Notes: generated by a model from the sequence alone, not told the origin. A stretch of 55,470 nt of DNA from an uncultured Clostridia bacterium (GCA_937916395.1 CALFTN010000038.1:1-55470); one strand, 5' to 3'; counted from the first letter of the stretch, positions 7,406-16,997 are shown. A program made the numbers and translations.

Positions 7406-9802
7406 ATGAAATTTATTAACAAACTACTTATAAAGCTTCATATCAAAAAAACGCCAGAGAATCCTGACGACGATAATAAAGGTAATATAAAGCTCCCCCC
7501 TCCTGTTGCAGAAAGATTAAAAAATGAAAATCTTAACACAGATAATTTAATTTTTTCTTTTAAATCTGATATGAATTCAGAGGCACTTTACTCTGACACT
7601 TACATTTTATTTGATGACAAAGGTATTTACATTGCCGACTTCAATGAAGAAGTGAAGCAAAAGAAAAAAAGCAAAAAGAAATTAGAATTCAAGCCCGAGC
7701 TTTTAAAGCTCACAACTATTCCAATAAATGAAATTGATGAAATCTGTATTGAAAAATGCGTTGCAACAGGCAGATTAACTTATAAATACAAAGATGAGTA
7801 TTTTGCACTAGGTTGCTTTTCAATAGGTTTTTTATCACAAGCCGAATGCTTCACTAAAATCTTTAACAACTACAAAATGGGCAAAGATTATCAGATGTAT
7901 ATTGATTCTGCAAAAAAAGCAGTTTGTAAAAAGTGTGGTAAGCCCGTGCCCCCAGGCAGAGTATTCTGCAAAAAATGTACTGGTAAAAGCTCAACTGTAA
8001 AAAGACTTTTTTCATTTTTTAAAGAAGTCCGTGGAAAAATGCTCTTTTTCATAATTTCAATTCTTATAAGCACTGGAATTTCTCTAATTATTCCACAATT
8101 CAGCACACAAAAGCTTTATGACGAGGTTTTAAATCCTAATAATACTGCTGGCTACGAAGAATTGTTCACAGCACTTCTTACTCTTGTCGGCACTATTGCG
8201 TCTTTAAAAATTATTCATTGGGTTTTCACCTTTGTATATCAATATATCATTGCTGGCATGCTCCCTTGGGTAGTTTACAGCATTAAGCTTAAAATTTTTA
8301 CAGCTATGCAAAATCTCTCTGTTGGATTTTATACCCACAAACAAACCGGCTCGTTAATGGAGAGAGTAACAAGAGACTCAAATAATATTTATTGGTTTTT
8401 TGTTGATGGCTTTCCTTATGTAATTACAAATGCTATTACTGTTGTAGGCATTTTTGCAATTATGTTTTTCACAAGCTGGAAATTATCATTAATTCTTTTG
8501 GTTTCTGCAGGAGCTATAGTTTTCCTTTATCCGTTATTTGAAAGAATTTTCAGAAAGCTTCACCACAAGGTATGGGTACAGAATTCAAACCTTACTTCCA
8601 AGGTAAGCGATAATATCAATGGCCACAGAATTATCAAGGCATTCTCCAAAGAAGACGAGGAATACGAAAACTTCAACAATATCAGTTCTCGCCTTATGAA
8701 AGCAGAAATTAAATCTTCAAATGCAGAAGCTACTGTTTTTCCGGTGCTTTCTATTTTAGTCTATGCCCTCAGCGCTATAGTTTTAGGCTATGGTGGCGTT
8801 CTCTGTGTAAAATATAATGAGCTTACAATTGGTCAGCTTTTGTCATTTGTTGTTTATTTACAAATGCTACAAGCACCTATTGAATTTCTTTCATGGGTAA
8901 CAAACTGGTGGGCTCGTTGTGTTGACTCGGCACAAAGAGTATTTGAAATTATGGATACCGAGCCAGATATAAAAGAACCTGAAAATCCTGTTAATATTGA
9001 AAATTTCAAAGGCGAAATTGAACTTTGTGAATTGCAATTTGAATATGAACCAGCACAACCAATTATTAAAAATTTATCTTTAAAAATTGAAGCTGGTGAA
9101 ATGCTCGGTATTGTTGGTAAAACTGGTGCTGGTAAAACCACAATTTCTAATCTTATTGCACGTCTTTATGACCCAAAAGAAGGTACCGTAAAAATTGATG
9201 GTATAGATGTAAAGAATATTCCTTTACACCAATTAAAAGAGAATATTGGTATCGTTTCTCAGGATATTTTCTTATTTATGGGTACTATTGCAGACAACAT
9301 CCGCTATGCTCGTCCCAATGCTACAAATGAAGAAGTAATTGCTGCAGCAAAGGCAGCTTCTGCTCATACGTTTATCTCCAAGCTCCCTGACGGTTATGAA
9401 ACCTTTGTAGGCTCTGGTGGTCAGGATTTATCTGGTGGTGAAAGACAGAGAATAAGTATTGCAAGAACAATTATACAAAACCCCAAAATACTCATTCTTG
9501 ATGAAGCTACTGCGGCTATGGATACGGAAACAGAAAGAAATATTCAGAACTCACTTGCTGAATTAAAGAGTGGCAGAACTACCATTTCTATTGCCCACAG
9601 ACTTTCTACTCTTCGTGATGCTGATAAATTAGCTGTAATTGATGACGGCGAATGTATAGAATTTGGCACTTATAAAGAGCTTATGGAAAAGCAAGGCGAA
9701 TACTATCGCCTTTTCAAATTACAGGAAGAAGCTCTTAAATTTATTGGTATCGGTGAAGAAGAAAATAAAAATGATAAGGAGAATGAAGATGGAAACAATT
9801 AA
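7406..9802 (+). CDS. ABC exporter half-transporter with N-terminal zinc ribbon (first of pair)
   Basis: This 798-residue protein has an unusual soluble N-terminal domain (about 1-165), a CxxC...CxxC zinc ribbon (CKKCGKPVPPGRVFCKKC, about 170-190), a six-helix type I exporter membrane domain (about 205-490) and an ATPase domain with Walker A GKTGAGKTT near 570, signature LSGGERQR, Walker B ILILDEAT and the AHR switch. All catalytic residues look intact. The second exporter of this operon has the same N-terminal layout, so the two probably form a heterodimer. The DUF1854 gene between them suggests the accessory role seen for that family, sometimes named in connection with cyanophycin metabolism, but no cyanophycin gene is visible here. 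The substrate is unknown. Confidence 0.88.
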   Translation: MKFINKLLIKLHIKKTPENPDDDNKGNIKLPPPVAERLKNENLNTDNLIFSFKSDMNSEALYSDTYILFDDKGIYIADFNEEVKQKKKSKKKLEFKPELLKLTTIPINEIDEICIEKCVATGRLTYKYKDEYFALGCFSIGFLSQAECFTKIFNNYKMGKDYQMYIDSAKKAVCKKCGKPVPPGRVFCKKCTGKSSTVKRLFSFFKEVRGKMLFFIISILISTGISLIIPQFSTQKLYDEVLNPNNTAGYEELFTALLTLVGTIASLKIIHWVFTFVYQYIIAGMLPWVVYSIKLKIFTAMQNLSVGFYTHKQTGSLMERVTRDSNNIYWFFVDGFPYVITNAITVVGIFAIMFFTSWKLSLILLVSAGAIVFLYPLFERIFRKLHHKVWVQNSNLTSKVSDNINGHRIIKAFSKEDEEYENFNNISSRLMKAEIKSSNAEATVFPVLSILVYALSAIVLGYGGVLCVKYNELTIGQLLSFVVYLQMLQAPIEFLSWVTNWWARCVDSAQRVFEIMDTEPDIKEPENPVNIENFKGEIELCELQFEYEPAQPIIKNLSLKIEAGEMLGIVGKTGAGKTTISNLIARLYDPKEGTVKIDGIDVKNIPLHQLKENIGIVSQDIFLFMGTIADNIRYARPNATNEEVIAAAKAASAHTFISKLPDGYETFVGSGGQDLSGGERQRISIARTIIQNPKILILDEATAAMDTETERNIQNSLAELKSGRTTISIAHRLSTLRDADKLAVIDDGECIEFGTYKELMEKQGEYYRLFKLQEEALKFIGIGEEENKNDKENEDGNN

Positions 9803-10292
9803 ACTTTCTCTTGAATTTTTAAATCCAGAAAAATGTCGTTTTTTTAAAAATAAAAACGGATTTTTAGTATTGGAATTAGATGATGAAAATAAAGGGAGAA
9901 TTAAGCTTTCGAGAAGCTATCCTTTTTCAAAGCCAACTGAATACATTTGTATTTCTGACTTAGAGGATAAGGAAATAGGTATTTTGAGAGATATTGAAGA
10001 GCTTGACACTTCTTCAAAAGAGCTTGCTAAAGAAGAGCTCGAAACGCGCTATTTCTGCCCTACTATTACAGAGATTAAATCTATAAAAGAAAAGATGGGT
10101 CACTTCTATTTTGAAACAAAAATAGGTGTAAAGGATAAAAACTTTACAGTTAAAAACATTACTCGTAACGTGCGTTTCGCTGGAGAAGACACTCTTCTTA
10201 TTTTTGATATGGATGGCAATCGCTACATTATGCCTGAATTCTCAAAAACCGACGTAAAAAGTCAGAGATTATTGGAGCCGTATTTATATTAA
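9789..10292 (+). CDS. DUF1854 family protein, ABC exporter partner
   Basis: This protein of about 167 residues starts METIKLSLEFLNPEKCRFF. The ATG at 9789 is chosen because AAGGAG lies 7 bases upstream; the reading frame extends further back inside the exporter gene. The sequence is soluble and mixed alpha/beta, with conserved-looking ITEIKSIKEKMGH, YFETKIGVKDK and NVRFAGEDTLLIFDMDGNRY blocks typical of DUF1854. It overlaps the preceding ABC gene by 14 bases and ends 2 bases before the next one, so it is translationally coupled in a three-gene unit. Its biochemical role is not established. Confidence 0.75.
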   Translation: METIKLSLEFLNPEKCRFFKNKNGFLVLELDDENKGRIKLSRSYPFSKPTEYICISDLEDKEIGILRDIEELDTSSKELAKEELETRYFCPTITEIKSIKEKMGHFYFETKIGVKDKNFTVKNITRNVRFAGEDTLLIFDMDGNRYIMPEFSKTDVKSQRLLEPYLY

Positions 10293-10294
10293 TT

Positions 10295-12454
10295 ATGAAA
10301 GAAATTAAAATTACTTTTGACCTTTCGCCTGAACTGAATTTAGTTGATGGTGTTCTCACCTTAACAGAAGATAGTGTAACGGCGGAATACAATTCTCAAA
10401 AAACAGAATATAAAATAAGTGATATTTGTGAGGCTGTACAATACACTGATATTGGTTGTGGTCGTCTTGAATTAAAGGTAAAAAATGGCAAAGAAGACCA
10501 GAGTGATAACTTACCACTCTGCCGTTTTTCAATGACCTACGTCAGCGAAATTGGTGAATTTACAAAGGTTTTAAATCACCTTATTAAAACTGGTGAATTA
10601 ACCGATATTTCTACTAAAGATTTGCCAGTATGCCCAAAATGCCACAGGCACTTATTTAAAAATATGAGTGTATGCCTTTACTGCATAAAAAAGAGTTACG
10701 TTTTCGGCAGAGCAATAAAATATTTCAAGCCTTATTTAATACCGATGATTTTCGCAGGACTTGCACTCACATTTTCAAATGTTTTATCAGCATTTATGCC
10801 ACTTTTCAACAGCGTATTAATTGACGATTATTTAATGCCAACTGAGGATGCCACTCCGTATTTTACATCACGTATAACCGGTATTATTGTAATTGCTGTT
10901 TTAATGGTAGTAGTATTTGCTTTATCAAAAGTCATTACAGTTTTAAGCACCAGAGCAACAAATAAAATCGGTTCTCGTTTTTCAAACGATTTAAGACTTA
11001 TGGTGTATAAAAAAGTCCAAGAGCTTTCACTTACTTCAATGTCAAAGCTTACTGCCGGTAACGTAATAACACGTGTTACTAAAGATACCGAAAGAGTAAA
11101 AGACTTTTTCAATGAGCAAGGCAGATATTTAATAGAGCAAATTATAATGCTTTTATTAGTGCTCACCATTTTGATTGCTACAAATCCACTTTTAACTTTA
11201 CTTGTTATAATACCTGTACCAATTGCACTTTTTATGATTTCTCGCTTCTGGAGAAGCACTCACGTAAGATATCACAAGCAGTGGCGTGTAAACTCAAAAG
11301 CAACTTCTATTCTTCACGATATTATAAAGGGTATAAGAGTTGTTAAAGCCTTCGGTAACGAAGAAAGAGAAATTGAAAAATTCCAGAAGGTTTCAAAGGA
11401 GCTGGCTCGTGTCAGTGCCTCTAACGAAAAATACTGGGCAAGAACATTCCCTTTTGTTGGTAACTTCATAGCCCTCAGTGAATTTTTAGTTCTTATCGTC
11501 GGTGGTAAGATGGTTTTAGATGGCGAAATGTCATTAGGTGAACTCACACGTTTCAATTTATATCTTGCTTATCTCTATGCTCCACTTCGTTGGATTTCTT
11601 CATTCCCAAGAAGACTTGCAGATGCTTCAACTAGCCTTGTAAAGATATATGAAATTCTTGACGAAGAACCTCAGATAACAGATGCAAAAGAGCCAAAAGA
11701 ATTAAACACATCTGGTGCAATTGAATTTAAAAATGTTGATTTCGGTTACAAATCTTACGAACCGGTTTTAAAAGACATCAATTTAAAAATTCAGCCTGGC
11801 GAAATGATTGGTTTGGTTGGTCACTCTGGTGCAGGAAAAAGTACTCTTATAAACCTTTGTATGCGTCTTTATGACCCTACAACTGGCTCTATAACTATTG
11901 ATGATGTGGATTTAAGAGATTTTGAGCAATCCACCCTGAGGGATAATATAGGTGTTGTTTTCCAGGAAACCTACCTTTTCTCTGGTAGCGTTTTCGAGAA
12001 TATTGCTTACGCAAGACCCGACGCTTCCCTTGAAGAGGTTATTGCAGCTGCAAAAGCCGCTAATGCACACGAATTTGTAATAAAGCTACCTGATGGTTAT
12101 AACACTACAATCGGTGAAAATGGTCATACACTTTCTGGTGGAGAAAGGCAGAGAATAAGTATTGCACGTGCTATTTTAAAAAATCCACAAATTCTTATTC
12201 TTGACGAAGCAACAAGCTCTCTCGACCCCGAAACAGAAATTAAAATTCAAGAAGCGTTACAACGTTTGACTAAAGGCAGAACAACTATTGCAATTGCTCA
12301 CAGACTTGCAACTCTCAGAAATGCCGACAGGCTCGTTGTTATTGAAAAAGGTCATATCGCAGAGTGTGGCTCACATGAAGAGCTCATGAATTTAGGTGGT
12401 ATTTATCACGATTTGGTTATGGCACAACGCCAAACTGCAAAATTAAAAAATTAA
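10295..12454 (+). CDS. ABC exporter half-transporter with N-terminal zinc ribbon (second of pair)
   Basis: This 719-residue protein follows the plan of its upstream paralogue: a soluble N-terminal domain (about 1-110), a zinc ribbon CPKCHRHLFKNMSVCLYC (about 112-130), a six-helix exporter domain (about 140-440) and an ATPase with Walker A GHSGAGKST near 508, LSGGERQR, ILILDEATSSLD and AHR. The N-terminal domain is shorter than in the partner. No strong ribosome site is seen at the ATG, so translation probably depends on coupling to DUF1854. A strong terminator closes the operon. Both ATP sites look active, unlike many heterodimeric exporters with one degenerate site. Confidence 0.88.
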   Translation: MKEIKITFDLSPELNLVDGVLTLTEDSVTAEYNSQKTEYKISDICEAVQYTDIGCGRLELKVKNGKEDQSDNLPLCRFSMTYVSEIGEFTKVLNHLIKTGELTDISTKDLPVCPKCHRHLFKNMSVCLYCIKKSYVFGRAIKYFKPYLIPMIFAGLALTFSNVLSAFMPLFNSVLIDDYLMPTEDATPYFTSRITGIIVIAVLMVVVFALSKVITVLSTRATNKIGSRFSNDLRLMVYKKVQELSLTSMSKLTAGNVITRVTKDTERVKDFFNEQGRYLIEQIIMLLLVLTILIATNPLLTLLVIIPVPIALFMISRFWRSTHVRYHKQWRVNSKATSILHDIIKGIRVVKAFGNEEREIEKFQKVSKELARVSASNEKYWARTFPFVGNFIALSEFLVLIVGGKMVLDGEMSLGELTRFNLYLAYLYAPLRWISSFPRRLADASTSLVKIYEILDEEPQITDAKEPKELNTSGAIEFKNVDFGYKSYEPVLKDINLKIQPGEMIGLVGHSGAGKSTLINLCMRLYDPTTGSITIDDVDLRDFEQSTLRDNIGVVFQETYLFSGSVFENIAYARPDASLEEVIAAAKAANAHEFVIKLPDGYNTTIGENGHTLSGGERQRISIARAILKNPQILILDEATSSLDPETEIKIQEALQRLTKGRTTIAIAHRLATLRNADRLVVIEKGHIAECGSHEELMNLGGIYHDLVMAQRQTAKLKN

Positions 12455-12458
12455 TAAG

Positions 12459-12508
12459 TAACTGTTCAGAAATCACTGGTATTTTTGAACAGTTATTTTT
12501 TTATTTTT
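12459..12508 (+). terminator. Terminator of the ABC exporter operon
   Basis: TAACTGTTCA (12459-12468) pairs with TGAACAGTTA (12486-12495) and is followed by a long T run. Confidence 0.85.
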
Positions 12509-12526
12509 GTGAGCAATAATAAATTT

Positions 12527-13468
12527 ATGAATAAGAGAAAACACATTTTAATAACTGCCGTTATTACAGTAATAGTCTTTATTTTTTCACCACAAATTTA
12601 TGCGTTACCTATTTTTGAATATAATTTCTACAAAGAAAAGCCACACTACGAATTTACTGAGCAACTAAAAAAAGATAATTTATTATTAAACAAAGGAGAA
12701 AGAGAAGTAAGAATTATGACGCTTAATCTTTTAGCTCATTATTCCTCGTGGGGAGGAACACCAGTTAACGAACGCTCACATATTTTTTTCGCTTTACAAA
12801 GTGCTTATTCGCCAGATGTCTTAGGGGTTCAGGAAATGTGCAATGACTGGTACAATGAAATAAGTAAAACTAAAAGCAATTACAAATTTGTTACACCTGT
12901 AAAAACCGCTTTTCCACAAAAAATGACAGCTATTATTTACAACGCTGAAACTCTGGACGTGATTGACAGCGGAAATAAATCATTCAGCAATGCACTGAAT
13001 TTTAAATCCAGAAGAATTGTGTGGGCTGTTTTTAAAACAAAAAGCACAAATAAAATTTTCATAGTTTTAAACACACATTTAAGCTTTCTCAATAAAAATG
13101 AAAATGATGAAAATTACACCACTCAAGCCTGTCAAGTTAATGAACTTTACACCACCATACAAACCCTCTATTCCCAATACTCTTACCCTATTTTAATAAT
13201 TGGTGACTTCAACACAAAAAGACGAGTTAATTATCAAAATCACGTTATTGCATCTGGTAGCTACGGAATACTGAATTCGCTGTATACCGATGCAGAATTT
13301 TTGGCAAAAAATAAATTTAACGGTTCAAATCTGAGCTTTAACAATACACTCAATGACCATATTTTTATATATGGTGATATAAAAATAAAAAACCTGGCTC
13401 TTCTTTCGCAAGACTGTTTCACGCCTTTAAGCGACCACTACCCACTACTTGCCGATTTTTCTTTCTAA
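12527..13468 (+). CDS. Secreted or membrane-anchored EEP-fold phosphodiesterase/nuclease
   Basis: The start is set at MNKRKHIL (12527), because the longer frame begins inside the preceding terminator. The protein of about 313 residues has an N-terminal signal or anchor helix and then an endonuclease/exonuclease/phosphatase domain. The diagnostic motifs are IMTLNLLAH (Asn), VLGVQEM (metal-binding Glu), LNTHLSF (His), ILIIGDFNTKR (Asp/Asn) and the terminal LSDHYPLLADF (Asp-His pair). Members cut DNA, phospholipid headgroups or sugar phosphates. The exported location hints at nutrient phosphate or DNA scavenging; the substrate cannot be read from sequence. Confidence 0.8.
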   Translation: MNKRKHILITAVITVIVFIFSPQIYALPIFEYNFYKEKPHYEFTEQLKKDNLLLNKGEREVRIMTLNLLAHYSSWGGTPVNERSHIFFALQSAYSPDVLGVQEMCNDWYNEISKTKSNYKFVTPVKTAFPQKMTAIIYNAETLDVIDSGNKSFSNALNFKSRRIVWAVFKTKSTNKIFIVLNTHLSFLNKNENDENYTTQACQVNELYTTIQTLYSQYSYPILIIGDFNTKRRVNYQNHVIASGSYGILNSLYTDAEFLAKNKFNGSNLSFNNTLNDHIFIYGDIKIKNLALLSQDCFTPLSDHYPLLADFSF

Positions 13469-13549
13469 AATTTGTTGAATTTGTAGATTGACCGAATTAT
13501 TCCCATAGTATACAATTAATTATTATATTTTAATTTGGGGAGTGTATTT

Positions 13550-14827
13550 ATGGACTTATCAAATCTCATAAAAGACAAAAAAATCTCGGCGCAATATATG
13601 ATTGATGAAATCACTCATATATGCAAAACAATGCCAAAACGTGACCCTGGTTCAGAAGGTGAAAGAATTGCTTGTGAATATATGTCAGATGTTTTAAAAA
13701 ATGATTGTGGTTGCGAAAGAGTTGAAATGGAATCCTTCAAAGAAAACCCTGGTTCTTTCTTTGGTTGGATTTACATAACATTTACACTTGTTCTCTCTGC
13801 AGTAGCATTGTTTTTTATTTGCCCTATAATTTCAATTCCACTTATAGTAGCTGGTTTCTTATTAGCAATTTTACAATTTGGTATGTATAAAAAAATTGTT
13901 GACTGGGTATTCCCCCAGAAAACTGGTCATAATGTTACTGCAATTAAAAGCTGTACAGGCGAAGTTAAAAGAAGAATTTTCTTCAATGGCCACCCTGATG
14001 CTTGTTGGGAATGGCCTGTAAACTACCGTTTAGGTGGTGTTTTTTTCGAGGGGCACATTGTTGTAGCAACTCTTGGTGCTTTTTATTACTTAGTCATTTC
14101 AATTCTTTACATAGCAAACTATGGTGTTACTTTTGGCTTGGTAGATACAAATTCAACATTTTTTAAAATGGCACTTTGGGGACTTCTTTTTGTACCATTT
14201 ATGATTGGTATGTTCTTTATGTGGAATGAAAAAAGAGTTGTTGATGGTGCAAATGACAATCTTTCTGGTTGCTATATGGGTATTGCAATTTTAAAAGCAT
14301 TAAAAGACAACAATATAGAATTTGAAAATACTGAGGTTGGCGTTATTATTTCTGGATCTGAAGAAGCAGGTCTTCGCGGTTCTTCTTTTTGGGCTGAAAA
14401 GCACAAAGAAGAGTTTTCAGATGTTCCTACCTTCATTTATTCTTACGACACTATTTTTGACCCAAAATTCTTAATGACAAACTACCGTGACTTAAATGGT
14501 ACTGTTAAGGTTGATAAAGATGTTTCAGACTTATTTATGGAATGTGCAGAAGAATTAAATATTCATTGTTTAAAAGGTATGGTTCCACCACTTGGTGGTG
14601 CTACCGACTCTGCAGCATTTGCAAAAGCCGGTATGAGAGCGACAGGTATTACTGGTCTTAACCACAATTTACAGAACTATTACCACACAAGACGCGATAC
14701 GTATGATAATATGAACTTAGAGGGTCTTGCAGACTGCTTCGCAGTAAGTGTTAAGGTGCTTGAAAAATTTGATATGGGTGCTAAACAAACAGGAACTCCT
14801 AAAGATAAAGAGATGGTAACAAAATGA
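13550..14827 (+). CDS. Membrane-embedded M28-family zinc peptidase
   Basis: The ATG at 13550 has TTGGGGAG 7 bases upstream and is preferred to the TTG at 13535. This protein of about 425 residues has the M28 aminopeptidase metal sites: FFNGHPDACWEW (His), VVDGANDNLSGC (bridging Asp), ISGSEEAGLRGS (catalytic Glu pair), YDTIFD (Asp) and the late HTRRDTYDNM (His). Four hydrophobic segments lie near 70-110, 165-190 and 205-230, inserted before and between the first ligands, so the catalytic domain is membrane-bound, which is unusual for the family. The stop overlaps the next gene by 4 bases (ATGA), a coupled pair. Confidence 0.8.
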   Translation: MDLSNLIKDKKISAQYMIDEITHICKTMPKRDPGSEGERIACEYMSDVLKNDCGCERVEMESFKENPGSFFGWIYITFTLVLSAVALFFICPIISIPLIVAGFLLAILQFGMYKKIVDWVFPQKTGHNVTAIKSCTGEVKRRIFFNGHPDACWEWPVNYRLGGVFFEGHIVVATLGAFYYLVISILYIANYGVTFGLVDTNSTFFKMALWGLLFVPFMIGMFFMWNEKRVVDGANDNLSGCYMGIAILKALKDNNIEFENTEVGVIISGSEEAGLRGSSFWAEKHKEEFSDVPTFIYSYDTIFDPKFLMTNYRDLNGTVKVDKDVSDLFMECAEELNIHCLKGMVPPLGGATDSAAFAKAGMRATGITGLNHNLQNYYHTRRDTYDNMNLEGLADCFAVSVKVLEKFDMGAKQTGTPKDKEMVTK

Positions 14828-15261
14828 CACACGCTGAAAAAGGTGCACAGTATTTCTGTGACGGCTACAATTGTAGTCAATCAGTTGTTTTAGCCTACTG
14901 TGACGACTTAAAATTAGATAAAGAATTAGCTTTAAAATTATCTTCATCCTTTGGTGGCGGTATGGGGCGACTCAGAGAAGTCTGTGGTGCAGTAACTGGT
15001 ATGTTTTTTGTCGCAGGTATTCTTCACGGTTACTCTAACCCAACAGATAAAAAAGCAAAGGATGAGCATTACAGGCTCATTCAAGAGCTTGCAGAAGAAT
15101 TCAAAGCTGTTCACTCAACTTATATCTGCAAAGATTTATTACAAGTTGCTGGTAAACAATCTCACATTTCTGAAGAAAGAACACCAGAATATTACAAAAC
15201 AAGACCTTGTGTAAGATTTGTAATTACTGCGTGTGAGATATTGGATAAAAGATTTTTTTAG
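14824..15261 (+). CDS. C_GCAxxG_C_C family putative redox protein
   Basis: This 145-residue soluble protein has the family pattern: Cys in GYNCSQSVV, then SSFGGGMGRLREVCGAVTGM, then ICKDLL and a final RPCVRFV. Members are small proteins thought to have a thiol/redox or metal role. They are common in anaerobes, and the function is undefined. It is coupled by an ATGA overlap to the M28 peptidase gene, and a strong terminator follows. Confidence 0.85.
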   Translation: MTHAEKGAQYFCDGYNCSQSVVLAYCDDLKLDKELALKLSSSFGGGMGRLREVCGAVTGMFFVAGILHGYSNPTDKKAKDEHYRLIQELAEEFKAVHSTYICKDLLQVAGKQSHISEERTPEYYKTRPCVRFVITACEILDKRFF

Positions 15262-15270
15262 TTAAAAGAA

Positions 15271-15308
15271 AACCAACCGATGCAAATTGTATCGGTTGGT
15301 TTGTTTTT
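15271..15308 (+). terminator. Terminator after the CGCAxxG gene
   Basis: AACCAACCGAT (15271-15281) pairs with ATCGGTTGGTT (15291-15301), followed by TGTTTTTTT. Confidence 0.85.
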
Positions 15309-15312
15309 TTAA

Positions 15313-15672
15313 TTAAAAGTTGTAAAAATGAAATATTATCAATACTATCCCGAGCAGTGCAAAAATTACCGGGATTCCATATGCATCACTTTTCTTCATT
15401 TTCGCCCAACATATATTATTTGGGGTCATTCGTTTTCTGTGTATATGCTGATATGAACAATAAATATGTTTCCACCGACAAACATACCCTATTAAACTAT
15501 GCAAAGCAAACAAAATAAAATCAATACCCAACAAAAGCAAAAATACATTCTCTTTGAAAATGAAAAAAATCAAAATTGGAAACAATATCAGTGGAAACAA
15601 TACCATATATCCATAAATGTAGAAAAGAGCAAGTATAATAATACGCCTTTTACGAGTAGCATTTTTTCCCAT
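15313..15672 (-). CDS. Small integral membrane protein, unknown function
   Basis: This 119-residue protein has a basic N-terminus (GKNATRKRR), two or three hydrophobic helices at about 10-35 and 37-65, a His/Cys-rich loop (RWKHIYCSYQHIHRKR) and a final helix at about 97-117. GGGGGAG lies 5 bases before the ATG. It starts 20 bases after the P-loop kinase gene and is probably cotranscribed with it. No family is recognised. Confidence 0.6.
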   Translation of the reverse strand: MGKNATRKRRIIILALFYIYGYMVLFPLILFPILIFFIFKENVFLLLLGIDFILFALHSLIGYVCRWKHIYCSYQHIHRKRMTPNNICWAKMKKSDAYGIPVIFALLGIVLIIFHFYNF

Positions 15673-15691
15673 TATAACTCCCCCTATCTAT

Positions 15692-16204
15692 TTACAAAAT
15701 ATCCGGGATTTCATATTTTTCATCAATAAGAATATAATTTACATTATGCACCTTTGCAAGTTCAAGAACTATAAGATTATCTTTAATAAGAGTTTCTATT
15801 GTACAATCATCACACAGACGATTTTCAATCACATTTTCGTACTTTTTAATATCATCAAAATGATTTTTAATATATTTTTCGCTCATAATAAGACAATAAT
15901 ATTTTATGTTATCAAGATACTCTCTACTGAAATCTTTTTCATAATCAAATGGTATATAACACCCCTCAACAATTAAATTCTGCTTGTTTTCAATAGCGGT
16001 TTTAATTATTTCACGAACAATCGGCCACAAATAATTTGTTAGTTCATTGTCATCGCTCAATGGTGTAAGTGTGGTATTACCACTACGAATCAACCCCATT
16101 TTCAAGTGGTCAATTGAAAGGTATGGATATTTATATTTTTCAAGTAATTTCTGTGCAAGCAAAGTTTTACCTGTGTGCGATGCACCTGTAATTAAAATAA
16201 TCAT
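15692..16204 (-). CDS. P-loop kinase-like nucleotide-binding protein
   Basis: This 170-residue protein opens with MIILITGASHTGKTLLAQK, a Walker A loop (GASHTGKT), followed by LSIDHLKMGLIRSG, typical of small-molecule or adenylate-type kinases. A second acidic hydrophobic strand (NLIVEGCYIPFDY) sits where substrate-binding regions usually lie. No helicase or GTPase motifs are present. The likely activity is phosphorylation of a small metabolite or antibiotic-like substrate, but the family is broad. AAAAGGA precedes the start. Confidence 0.7.
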   Translation of the reverse strand: MIILITGASHTGKTLLAQKLLEKYKYPYLSIDHLKMGLIRSGNTTLTPLSDDNELTNYLWPIVREIIKTAIENKQNLIVEGCYIPFDYEKDFSREYLDNIKYYCLIMSEKYIKNHFDDIKKYENVIENRLCDDCTIETLIKDNLIVLELAKVHNVNYILIDEKYEIPDIL

Positions 16205-16323
16205 TTTTAGTCCTTTTTATAAGAATGTGATAATAATTATTATATCATATTTTTTCAATTATGTTTAAATCCTTGTAATACCAAAAGTTGATTGTAATTT
16301 TTACCCTATAAAAAATCAGGATT

Positions 16324-16764
16324 TCATTGAGTTTCTCTTTTTTTCTCCTTTTCGTAAAGAATTATATAAACCAAAGAAATAATAGCATTTACAACAGCTA
16401 AGACACAATAAATTACCTCTAACCAATTTATAGCTATAACGAACCACACACCAGCGCTTAGCAACCATAAAAGCGAAGTAATAAGAAACCTTTTTCTATA
16501 CAAAATCTTTTGGGAATTCATTTTGTCACGAACTTCTTTTACAAAAGGAATATCAGTATCATTAGAATATTCTTCGTTCAACAAATAATCCGTAGTCACA
16601 TTAAATAACTTACTCAACTGTAGAATGTTATTTGCATCTGGAAGCGCTGTTCCATTTTCCCAGCGACTAATAGCTTGCCTTGATACATACATTTTTTCAG
16701 CTAAATCTTCTTGTGACCAACCATTTGATTTTCTAAGCTTTATTATTTTATCTGACAACTTCAT
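16324..16764 (-). CDS. XRE-family transcriptional regulator with C-terminal membrane helices
   Basis: The ATG at 16764 has AGGGGG about 8 bases upstream. This protein of about 146 residues has an N-terminal XRE helix-turn-helix (IIKLRKSNGWSQEDLAEKMYVSRQAISRWENG, positions 8-39), a short linker and two hydrophobic helices (about 92-112 and 115-138) with a basic tail. Membrane-linked XRE proteins of this plan are common in clostridia, and their targets are usually nearby. No adjacent partner is obvious. Confidence 0.8.
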   Translation of the reverse strand: MKLSDKIIKLRKSNGWSQEDLAEKMYVSRQAISRWENGTALPDANNILQLSKLFNVTTDYLLNEEYSNDTDIPFVKEVRDKMNSQKILYRKRFLITSLLWLLSAGVWFVIAINWLEVIYCVLAVVNAIISLVYIILYEKEKKRETQ

Positions 16765-16968
16765 CACAAAATCCCCCTTTTATTTGGTGATTTCATTGTA
16801 TCAAAAAGCATTTCTTTATACCACCACATCAACTTTACAATTCCGCAACATAACTTTACATTATTTTAAATTGAAGTTTGGCGAGATGATTATATCACAA
16901 AAGTGAAATATTGCTATTGTTATAGTAATTTACAAATATTATTGTAAACAAGTAATATTGTAAAATTG

Positions 16969-16997
16969 TTGACAATTAAAAAGTGATATGTTAAAAT
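16969..16997 (+). promoter_or_regulatory. SigA promoter of the 17-kb sRNA
   Basis: TTGACA (16969-16974), 17-base spacer, TAAAAT (16992-16997). No coding region follows, only a short transcript ending in a 14-bp hairpin. The rest of 16768-17003 holds the upstream region of the XRE gene and nothing else recognisable. Confidence 0.7.

Noticed and set aside
12485..12526. Earlier ATG for the EEP phosphodiesterase gene
   Set aside because: It lies inside the terminator stem of the exporter operon and has no ribosome site.
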